Origin: Inonotus obliquus | Taxonomy: Eukaryota; Basidiomycota; Agaricomycetes; Hymenochaetales; Hymenochaetaceae | DNA length: 64,000 nucleotides | NCBI GenBank assembly: GCA_032164295.1 | Contig: JAJHTX010000009.1 | Location: forward strand, 62,001 to 126,000 | Direction: 5' to 3' | Position numbers and translations under genes: made by a program | Part shown: one piece after another, positions 1 to 9,306 of the stretch | Numbering within the stretch: the stretch's first letter is position 1 | How the letters are laid out: every line of letters starts with the position of its first letter | The notes under the pieces: model-generated | The model's input: only the letters and a program-made list of their open reading frames with translations | The model's database searches: none | Told to the model about the DNA's origin: nothing

Positions 1-653
1 TTTGTTTGCTTGACTGTTGAGTGCGAGTTTGTAGGTTTATGACCAAAATTGCCGGTCTTTTATACGTATTCGTAGCGGCACCTCTGTGCCGCTCTATAAT
101 AATAAGCGAATTTCACTTCGTACTGGATGCCTCATCATCCGATCACCTCGCGGCGCTATGGGCGTCGGCGGGCGCAGTACTAGAACCATCTACCACTTAC
201 TTACAAATGATACTCAATGAGCCAGTTCCGGCAGGAGAACCCTGACATTCAAGCTATTTTTGTAGACTCGGCCAGATATGCAGAGCATAGCCATTTCCGG
301 AGACTACGGATCGATGCGTTCTATAAATATATGAATGGTTTGATTGTTTCACAATACGGGCACGGGCACAGACGATATCGGACCGGACGTTTGAAGGTTA
401 GCCTTGTATTCTCATGAGGTCGACACTCCGGTCTCGTTCTGATGACCACTACTCGGGACTCGGGAAAGCACGATGTCTCACATCAGTTTCCTTTGATCGT
501 GAATGTTACTCAAAAGTGGAACTTACACTTTCATACTCAAGATAGGAAGACTAGCTTGAAATAAGATCCATCGTTAGTAGTTCATTGTGCGATTCTGCAA
601 TACGCCAGGGTAGATATTTATGGCATATATGTTTTTGGTTCATCAAAAACCAA
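1..653. other. Intergenic, no gene seen
   Basis: No reading frame here has recognisable protein content. A perfect 8-bp inverted repeat with a 4-nt loop (AGCGGCAC ctct GTGCCGCT, 74-93) is the only obvious structure. I could not assign the sequence to a gene or repeat family. Confidence 0.6.
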
Positions 654-748
654 GGGCTAATGGTGTAGTTGGTTTATCACGCTCGCTTAGCACGTGTGAG
701 TTCCACCTCGTTTGCGAGAGGGGTCCGGTTCAATTCCGGATTAGTCCA
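654..748 (+). tRNA. tRNA-Ala (AGC) with intron
   Basis: This folds as a complete tRNA. The acceptor stem GGGCTAA (654-660) pairs with TTAGTCC (741-747), including the G3:U70 pair that specifies alanine. The anticodon stem CTCGC (682-686) pairs with GCGAG (714-718), and the T-stem TCCGG (724-728) pairs with CCGGA (736-740). The anticodon AGC is at 689-691, followed by A37 at 692. A 20-nt intron (693-712) lies at the canonical position one base 3' of the anticodon. The B box GGTTCAATTCC (727-737) is canonical. A T5 run at 768-772 would terminate RNA polymerase III. Position 748 (A) is the discriminator base. Confidence 0.93.
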
Positions 749-856
749 TATGATATAATAGTTGTTATTTTTATCATAATGGGTTTATCCATTTTTTATC
801 TCACTTTTCCGATAAATTCAAGTAATTCATTCACCCGCGGAGTAAGCTATGTGACG

Positions 857-864
857 ATTATACT
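857..864. repeat. Target-site duplication, left
   Basis: ATTATACT directly abuts the left inverted repeat of the transposon and is repeated in the same orientation on the right. The T at 864 can be counted either as target or as the first element base, so the duplication is 7 or 8 bp. Confidence 0.75.
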
Positions 865-1919
865 GGGGAGTGGCAATCCACGTCAGAAAAGTGTCCTGTT
901 CCCACGACCCATGCCGCGTCCTGCCGGCGCTCGGTTACACATAAGCGAAAATAAGCGATGACCGGATTTTGAGAGATGTATTCGACTTGACTGACCTCCA
1001 TCCACAATGCAATAATGGCAGAAACAAGTGGTACATTTTATGTAGTTAGTATCATAAATTGTATTTGTGCAAAAAAATTCAATTTTCTACAAAAATCTAG
1101 TGAGATATGGTGGTATCTCACCTCATATCTTAGGAACTAGGCAATTTCTACAAAATGTTTTTTGTACAAATTGAAGGTAGACATGGAAAAATACTTACCA
1201 TGCATTGAGTTGAGTGATTCTTCAAATTGTTGTTGAGGAGAAGAAGTGGGAGAAACGCAGAAGTACTAACTAAAAAGGAATAAAATGAGCACGTGACCCA
1301 ATGAGACCGCTGCTCAAAACCATGCCATTGCCAGGATTGATTAAATTGAATGAGAACAATTCCCAACTGTGTGTGATTACTTATCTTATTTGCATAGGAG
1401 TCAAATACTATTTTTCTATGTAGATAAGAGGAGGAGGTACAAAATAGGCCAATAGAGGCCTATTTATTCAAGAGATATACCACTGAAAGAGATGCATACA
1501 ATGACGATAGATGGAGTAAAAGCTTGGTTGGGTAGACTTTAAAGCTTCAATAGTAGTAATATGCCAATGGTGTGTATAGCAATTAATGCTGATGATATGT
1601 ATGTTTTTGGCAAAGCTAATTAAATTTCTGCACTATATGCACCTTATTGTTCTAATGGTGACGAAAACCTGCAGGAAATATGACCAAAATTACTGATTCT
1701 CAATCGGCTGTGCCAGATATTCAGTTCAAGCCATAGACATGAAGTGTCTCAGTAGTTGTTTATGAGAAAAACGGCATGATATCCTCAGCAGCAGACAGAG
1801 ACAGTACAAAAGGTACGGCGGTAAAACAAGATCGTCGTTATGATACATATAAAGTAATTATTTGAACTCCGAACGAAAAAATCATGGGACACTTTTCTGA
1901 CGCGGATTGCCACTCCCCA
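864..1919. mobile_element. Non-autonomous DNA transposon (hAT-like MITE)
   Basis: Terminal inverted repeats of 33 bp with one mismatch lie at 864-896 and 1887-1919; the outer end reads TGGGGAGTGGCAATCC. The element is flanked by the direct repeat ATTATAC(T) at 857-863/864 and 1920-1926/1927, a 7-8 bp target-site duplication. A duplication of 8 bp is typical of hAT elements, so that superfamily is the best guess, though the terminal bases do not clearly fit the hAT consensus. The roughly 990-bp interior is AT-rich and has no transposase-like frame, so the copy is non-autonomous. Hairpins occur inside it, for example stem 1442-1450 with 1457-1465. Confidence 0.8.
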
Positions 1920-1927
1920 ATTATACT
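1920..1927. repeat. Target-site duplication, right
   Basis: ATTATACT follows the right inverted repeat directly and matches 857-864 exactly, which indicates a relatively recent insertion. Confidence 0.75.
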
Positions 1928-2565
1928 GATAATACTGAACCATTCATCAAATCTTGTGATCAGCGAATTGGACAAGTCACTAAGCAAGGCTTGCCTTTGT
2001 CCGGAAACTATGTCTTCACGGTCTTCACGAGAGTCATGGTTGAAAGAGTGAACGTATGTGTTCTCATCCGTGCATTAATTATAGTGTTACAGTAGGGTAC
2101 TTTACTGTACATATGGATGGTCATTGTACTCAACTGGCGAAACAAAAAATCAGCTTCGAGTCTCAATTACGGATTTGGGGGGAATTTTATTTCGTTTCAT
2201 AATTCGTAATCCAAGACCCTTGATCCGTTGCCTCGTCTCACCGGTTCCAGTTGCATCGGAGTAATAGAAACCGAGGTAGAAACGGACGAAAGAAGTAAAG
2301 GGAACATGACCATGAAAAAGTGGGCAGGAGGTGGGGTCGTAAGTGGGATGGGAACAAGCACGTAGAAAGGACATGCAGAGCTAAAAATCTTGTGAGAGAA
2401 AGAGAAAAGAATGGCGTACATAGGAATAAGGATTAGGCATTGGATCCGAACCAAGTACCATAATGGACGACCATAGACCTCGAATTACATCGGCTCTTCA
2501 CCACCCTCATGATACTCCTTTACACGACCCATGATCCTTCCAATCGTTCCTTACTGATGATGTCC
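1928..2565. other. Intergenic, downstream of the DUF3602 gene
   Basis: I see no convincing coding sequence. The right part is the 3' flank and probable 3' UTR of the minus-strand DUF3602 gene that ends at 2566. Confidence 0.5.
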
Positions 2566-3873
2566 TCAAAGAGCCCTACCCGCGCTCACGTTCCTCAGCC
2601 CACCACCCCTCGACGCACTCCTATCACGTATATTCCCCACCCCGCCTCTTCCAATACTGAAAACTCCACTTTCACCGTCTACGTGTCCCTCATGTACACG
2701 TTCAACGGGAGGGGAAGAAAGCGAAGTAACGTTTGCTAATCCGCCACGACCTGTAGAATGGATTTCACCATCTCGAGAATGGGAATGCGCACGGCGCTCG
2801 AGTGCGTCAACGGCTTCTTCATGGAGTGGCTCGGCAGTAATGTTTCCTGCGCCCCCGCGGCCTGTTGAGTGCAGTACTATTTGAAAAATTGGTTTGCTTA
2901 AGAGAGATGACAATGAGAATATGAACGGTCATAAGCGTACCTCTGCCACGCGAACGTGACCTTTGTTCCACAGAATGTTCGCGGGACTGCGAGTGCTCAG
3001 GAGAAACTCTAATGTTTCCCGCTCCACCTCTACCGGTAGACTATAGATTCGTCAGTATAATATGGACGAAATGAGGCGAGGGAAGACGTACGAAGCGGTG
3101 AGGAGATTCTTCAGAGTGTTCGATAAGTTGATGCTCGCGAACTACTTCTTTTGGGTCCACAGCTGTCATTGGAGGATTAGTATCACGTGCATGGAGATAA
3201 AACCCCGTCGGGTTGTTCAGCCGAAAAATCCGAAGAAATGACGTGCTCCGATGGATGATCATAAATGAGCGAAGCAGCGTTGCACATGAAACAACGAAAT
3301 GGAGAACGACGGGAAGACGAGCGGACTAAAGGGAACGTACGAGCTTTAGCAGTATCGAGGAAGTTACCCGCACCACCTCTGCCTATATGAGTGATGCGTT
3401 CTTGAGAAGGACTAGCTTCGCGGCCATGGGGAGGATCAGAAGAGACTGGTAGCCCTGCCTCGCGGGATTGAGAACGGTGTATGTTTCCTGCACCACCTCT
3501 ACCAGTCGAGTACTAGAAAAGAGTAAGATGATGAAGGAGGGTGAGAAGGGATGAGAATACGTACGAGATCACGGCCTCTGACCGGAGAGTGGGATTGAGT
3601 TTGAATGTCTGACATAGTAAAAGTGAGTGAGCGATACGAAGAGAAAGAGTTGAGGTGCTTATCTACACTTCCTGTCGATCTATTGAAATACATACCTTTA
3701 CGACCGACAACTCCTGGAAGGTCAACAACAGCCTCTCTCGTCGGCGATACATCGACTATCCTTCCGTTCGGACCTTCCTCCCGCTCTCGGATCACAGATC
3801 CCCTTCCCGTAAGCTGAGCTCCTAGCTCATTCAACGCACTTCGAAAACTAGCTGGGGCGGGTGTCGCAGACAT
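2566..3873 (-). CDS. DUF3602 (Par32-like) repeat protein, copy A
   Basis: Six exons can be joined without phase conflict: 3873-3696, 3608-3565, 3512-3341, 3162-3092, 3040-2941 and 2876-2566, giving about 291 aa. The start is the first Met of the frame (MSATPAPASF). The protein carries six copies of the family motif (S/H)xGRGG(A/V/L)(G/A)N, for example YSTGRGGAGNI, HIGRGGAGNF and HSTGRGGLANV, plus a degenerate first one. This repeat defines DUF3602 proteins such as yeast Par32/Amu1, a soluble phosphoprotein in TORC1/nitrogen signalling that inhibits ammonium permeases. That function is known for yeast and only inferred here. The protein is low-complexity, Ser/Arg/Glu-rich, with no membrane segment. 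Several repeats begin exactly at exon starts. A paralogue in the same orientation lies at 6295-7561. Confidence 0.85.
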
Positions 3874-6294
3874 GCTGAACCAGGGAGGGGTGACACAGGC
3901 AAAGGTCAGGCTTTTCTTTTCTATTTGTATTGTTCCCCTATTTTGTGTGTGGTTAGGGACGCCATCTCATCTCATACCGAGAACATCTTGCGTACAACCA
4001 GAATTAATCACGAGTCTAGTGATTCCGCATTAGCCTTCTTACTGCGGAAACTAGAAGCTTCGTTTACCAGGAATAACACAACTTCATTATATTTTGAGGA
4101 TGTGAAGACGCTGAACGTGCGTGTATAGGCGTGTATGAGCTGGAGATGATCGCCGCTTGGCTTCCCCCCACACTCCTATCGGCCGATGAATTCCAAGGTT
4201 AGTCTGACCACTCAGTATCTCACATGAACAGAACAGGAACGTTCGAGTGAGTCCTTACGTTCGTCAGAACACCTCACCATTCCTATGCTTGTCCTTGGCT
4301 AGACACCGGATCTCGACGACACGCCTCTGTTACGCCTGCGTCTCCTCACCTCACTTCGCGCTATGGCGTCACCTTGCCTCATACACGCCCCATTTCGCCT
4401 TATTCGCTCTGGTCACGATGGTGTTTGAATCACACTTGATCGCTTTCTTGGTCCTGTCCTTCCGGGTGGGTATTGGATGAGGTGAGGAGATTACTACATG
4501 CTATGTCGTACGTCGGATTTCGTGCATTTAAACTTCCGAATTTTCCGCCGTAATGCGTGACGTGACGGGTCGTGTACCAATCCAATCCAATCCAATCCCA
4601 TAGACGATTGACGTCACACGGGCAAATCCCGGTCACGCTCTTTCGCGATACTTCGTCATCATCCGCGCCTTCAAACGAATGGTCTTATTCTTTCACCGCG
4701 TTCAAAGAAGTTACCTTCGGATGGATACATATACTTGCACCTCATCAACAAATTTGCATCCTAGAGCTTGACCTCAACCTCCCAGCCAAGCGCGTCTTGA
4801 TGCTGAATGATCTTGGCACAGCTCTCTCGATCACCGTTACTTTCGGGATTCATTCTGCACTCCATTACCTTGACTGTGATTGGGGCGGACTGCTTGCACC
4901 AATCACATAGGCATCTCGCCCGACGTCTCATGCGCTCGGGCTGGAAGTATGTAAATGAGATGGCATTTCATCACTCTGTAACCGCTTTTCTTTTGCTTGT
5001 CGGAGGCAGGATCGCCTAGACCTGGATGCTTGATACTGACTACTAATATCAACCATTGGCCCGCCTCTGCTTCCAGGCTCTTTCGATCAGTCCGGCCCTC
5101 TTGTGCCCGCCAAAGTTACCCTCGATTCATAGCCCGTACATGGCACCAACTTCTACGCATGGTTCCACGTTTCAGGGCACCACTCAGCCGTATTTTGAGA
5201 CGCTCCTTTATCAATAACAGGGTATGATCCTTCCCGACCGGCCCGCGGACACATCCATAAGTCGCTATGGAACTTCACACTCGGACAGGAAAAGAAAGGA
5301 CGCTCGTATATATTTCTAACCCATGTCAGATTACTATTCATATCACTATGACTCGCCGTCCCCCCCGGCGTTGCTGTAACATTAATATTGTCTCGAGAGT
5401 ATCAATTCGCCGACGTGGCAATACAGTTGCATTCCCTCTCACACGCAAGCAATACCCAAAACCATCATCATCACTTTTACGTTTTGATTTTTCTTTCACA
5501 GCAACACGGGAGAATATTCGCCCTACACCAACACGGGAAACAATCAATATGTGTATTCTCGATAAGTCGAATCAAAGATGGTTTCTCACTCATTCACACC
5601 TTCTGATGACCTCGGTGTATATCATTGCCTAGTTCGATAAAATCTTCACAAGTTTTCACAGAAACATGGGAGGGCGGAGGTATTACCACCAAGATATCAA
5701 GAACTAAGATCGAACGTTGCTCACTCGCCCACTCGTCTTCTTTGATGCGTGATGGTGATGAAGTTACTGTACTTTGTCCGGGTCTGATCGTCATTGGATT
5801 GTATCGTCGGATCAGGGGGGAAAGCACTATAAATAACCGACCTACTAGTATATAAACAGTCAACAGGGGAATACACGATACACAGTACACATTTAGGAAA
5901 TAACGAATAACGAATAGAACATCAACTCCCTATAGTAAAATAACATTAAAAGCACTAGAAAAATAATTTAAAAGTGAAAGCAAAAGTGAGAGTTACCGCA
6001 GTTTATGAATTCTAATCTCGTCTCGTGGATCGTGAATCGTATCGTACATCACTGACTAGCTCAGCGAATAGGTAGCGCCAGTAGCGCGATATGAGGAGGA
6101 GGAGCGGACACAGAGAGGGAGGATCATCGAAATGAAAGGAGTGGATCGTCAATGATACAAAAAGGAGAGACGGCGCGTGTTGCCCTGGTATACAGAAAAA
6201 AAAAGAGAGGAGACGGAGAAAGAGAGAGTACACATAGAAAAGAATCGATCTCGAAGATCGTACGGAAGGAGTCAGAGTGGACCTCACAATCTAC
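3874..6294. other. 2.4-kb spacer between the two DUF3602 genes
   Basis: No reading frame here resembles a known protein, and splice-like sites do not assemble into a gene. The stretch next to 3873 should contain the promoter of copy A. A run of four CCAAT units lies at 4577-4596. The left flank of 6295 would hold the 3' UTR of copy B. Confidence 0.5.
4577..4596. promoter_or_regulatory. Four tandem CCAAT boxes
   Basis: CCAAT is repeated four times head-to-tail without spacing. CCAAT is the core recognised by the HAP/NF-Y complex in fungi. It lies about 700 bp upstream of the DUF3602 copy A start. Regulatory use is inference, because a 5-bp microsatellite could give the same pattern. Confidence 0.25.
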
Positions 6295-7561
6295 TCAACC
6301 AACCTTCACCTCGCGCTTCTTCATCCTACTCAGAAACTTTCCAATAGTTCCCTGGCGAGATTCTCCCACTCCGCTGATGGTCCTCGGTCTACTAACGGTC
6401 CTCAGCAAACTACCCTTCTCTTCACTCCTTTCGGACGTAGAATTTGTTTCAACTCTTCCAATGCATATGACTTCGCCTCTGGCAATTGGATCTTCTTCCT
6501 GTACTTCACGTATGCGTTCAATGGAAAGGCACGGAAGGGAGGTAACACTTGTAAGTCCTCCACGGCCAGTGGAATAGGATCCTCCACTTAGAGAGGAAGA
6601 GAGTGTGTGCATTTCGAGTTCATCGGTTGGTTCTTCCTGGATGGATCCGATGGCAAAGTTCCCATAACCGCCGCGTGATGCTGTGCAAATATGTGTGAGT
6701 TTGATAGAAAAGTTGTTGATGGGTATATGCGCACCTTTGTCGCGAGAAAGTGACCATTTGATCGCGGAGTGTTTCCGAGCGCGAGATGGATCAGGGGAAA
6801 CTTTGATATTGCCTGCTCCGCCTATACCAGACGACTACGTATCATCAGCACAATACATGATTTCCCAAGGAAGAGTGAAACGCACATGAAAGCGAGAAGA
6901 TTTCTTAGAATACATGATAACATGATGCTCGTACATCAAATCGCTTGGGTCCACGGCTACCGGATGGCCAAGTCAATTTGTAAGGGAAGCGAGAAGAAAG
7001 ACCCAGGAGATACATACTAGCTTGGCGATGTCTAGAAGGATGCCTAATGTTACCAGCACCACCACGTCCAACACGTCCAACGCTGCCAACTTCGCGTCCG
7101 TGAGGAGGCTCCGCTGAAGAGGTGGGTAGGGGAGAGTGGCTAAGTTTCGCACGATGTATGTTTCCTGCTCCACCTCTACCATACGAGACCTTGGAGAGGG
7201 TTAGTCGGTTGCGAAAGGAGAGAAGAATCGCCGACGCACTATATGGTCAGGGACTGGGGAGTTCAAGAGGTGGGAATGAATAAGGTGATGACGAACTGGT
7301 TTGTTATACCAACTCACCGTTACGACCGACGAGACCTCGAAGGTTGACTGCAACTTTCGCCCAAGGTACTACGTTCATGTCCCTCTTCTTCCTACTCGAA
7401 GACACAGAGACCACGACATGGTTTGAACCTTGCTGGTACCCGTATCTATCCCATTCTTCACTCTCCGTCCTCGACAATTGAGCCCCGAGGGCATGGAGCG
7501 CGCCCCGAAAGGTAGGAGCTGGTGAAGGGGCAGTCCTGGATGAAGTGGAATTGGAAGACAT
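6295..7561 (-). CDS. DUF3602 (Par32-like) repeat protein, copy B
   Basis: This is a paralogue of the gene at 2566-3873, same strand. It starts MSSNSTSSRTAPSPAPTF; exon 1 (7561-7318) ends in phase 1 after GRN, exactly where copy A ends exon 1 after GRK. Aligned blocks include FRGALHALGAQL (copy A: FRSALNELGAQL) and SAEPPHGRE (copy A: SSDPPHGRE). Repeat motifs are YGRGGAGNI, VGRGGAGNI, SSGIGGAGNI, SRGGYGNF and STGRGGLTSV, so several later repeats have lost the GRGGAGN core that copy A keeps. The C-terminus is basic (KFLSRMKKREVKVG). A probable 14-nt microexon near 7230-7250 is needed to keep phase and is the least certain part. Function is as for copy A, by homology. Confidence 0.75.
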
Positions 7562-8674
7562 GTAGGGTGTGGTGGGGGCGAGATGGGCCGGTCTAATTTG
7601 CATATTTGTATTGAGGATTTAAGGGAACTGGACGGGGATATCAAGGTTCAGGCAATCCTGAGAGCACGTGCCGATACGATAATCAGTTCTCGGCTCCTTT
7701 CGTACTCCCTTACCCTGCATCCCTCCTATTTGATTGCCCCGTTTACTCTCCCCGCAGCCTCTCAGATCATATCAAACCCCAGTATAGACGTATTTTCACA
7801 ACGATCTTCTGTTATTCTTGCCATAGTCCTCTTGGTCTGATCCTGTTCCTCGTCGCTTACCTTTACATGTGGATTGGGTTTACACTCCAAGAAAATTCGC
7901 TGGAGATACGGTGCGAGTACCATTCCTAACATATCAGATGCCTGACGTCGTTTATCAAAAACAGATTAGAACAGCTTCATTAGTGTGACTGAGTTATTCG
8001 GTCGACGCTGCACTGCTTCAGTCTGGACCACCGAACAAAAGTGCTGGATGGTCTTGTCCCGTCCTCTCCGAATGAATGTACTGGTGAGCAAATGAATTAC
8101 TTCGTAGCCAGCACTAGCGTCAATCCCATCCTTTCCTCACGCGATCCGTTCCGCACTGTGGAAATCATACATCGGCTTCCGCTTCGTCTACTACCATTCG
8201 ACAAATCCCTGTAGCTCGGCCTTCTTCCTGGACCGTACGCAGAGTCACATATAGAGTTAAAGTCGGAAGATTGACCAAGCCAAAGAAAAAATAATCTGCA
8301 TCGATCAACTTGCCGATATTAGACTAACAGAACGGCAGCATAACAGCACATCGGAGAGACCAAACGTACAGAGATAGAATCATGGTGAGAATAGGTTTTC
8401 TAGTCTTCTGGCCCTTCTCGTAGTAAACATAAAACGAGATTTAAAGTAATTTGCTTGCAATAAAAATTTCACGTCTACAACTATTAGGGAGCAAGGATGG
8501 ACATCCACAGCCCCGATGGCAAACGAAGAATATTGGTCAGGCCTCTCAGTAAAACTAAACCTAGATAGGTAACATCTACCTCCTAGCCGCTCTCTTGGCT
8601 TTCCTACAGACACATGCATGCTGTCAGCCTCGCCTTTTTGATGTGTATTGATATTCAAAAACAGTTCAATCCCT
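7562..8674. other. Intergenic, no gene seen
   Basis: This is the promoter side of DUF3602 copy B on the left and the 3' flank of the minus-strand tRNA on the right. No frame has recognisable content. A5 at 8657-8661 is T5 on the minus strand and is the likely pol III terminator of the tRNA gene. Confidence 0.5.
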
Positions 8675-8772
8675 TGGACTAATCCGGAATTGAACCGGAC
8701 CCCTCTCGCAAACATGGATTCCTGGAGAGTACTTGCTAAGCGAGCGTGATAAACCAACTACACCATTAGCCC
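8675..8772 (-). tRNA. tRNA-Ala (AGC) with intron, second copy
   Basis: The mature sequence appears identical to the copy at 654-748: same acceptor stem with G3:U70, same arms and same AGC anticodon (complement of 8735-8737). The intron (8711-8733, 23 nt) has an unrelated sequence to the 20-nt intron of the first copy. The B box is intact, and a T5 run (minus strand, 8657-8661) lies 14 nt downstream. The flanks of the two genes do not resemble each other. Confidence 0.93.
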
Positions 8773-9306
8773 AATATTAGAAAAGTATCATAAAAACTAC
8801 AAGGTGTTTATTTACAATATGGTTTACTATGATACTCAACCAGCTGAACTTCTGTAACTCCGATTACAACTTCTCATAAGGCAATAAAGTACCTCTTAGA
8901 GAACATTCCGTGTTGTCCTCCCATAACTGTGCCTCTGCCTGACGGCAATCGTTCAGATTGGACTATACTTATGTCTGTTACGTCGCAACTAGCAACAGCA
9001 TTGTGCTGTGCAATCGTGTCTTTACCCTGCGGTTATCAAGCATATATCAACCAAGATCCGAGAACAGTGACTCAGGATGGCTCGGCAGCTCTTCACATTG
9101 ATTTTTTCGTATAAGTACACAGAGGGTGAATATACGTATCCTGGGATTCTTTGCCACTTCGAGTTTGCTGATAACGAAGCCAATATCGAGAATGAAATCA
9201 CAAAACTAGCTTTAGAAAATTTCTCTCGATCGAACCATACATACAGTTCGCGTTACCGATGTAGTTCGCATGCTATGCAAATTTACTCGGGAACTACGGG
9301 AATAAC
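8773..9306. other. Intergenic, no gene seen
   Basis: This contains the 5' flank of the minus-strand tRNA and the 3' flank of the flavin monooxygenase gene. I find no gene or repeat in it. Confidence 0.5.

Noticed and set aside
620..961. Plus-strand open frame of 113 codons
   Set aside because: It runs straight through the tRNA-Ala gene and into the transposon left end; no protein family pattern.
1148..1366. Open frame inside the transposon
   Set aside because: Short, AT-rich, no transposase motif; chance frame.
8380..8757. Minus-strand open frame of 125 codons
   Set aside because: It overlaps the second tRNA-Ala gene and has no recognisable sequence.
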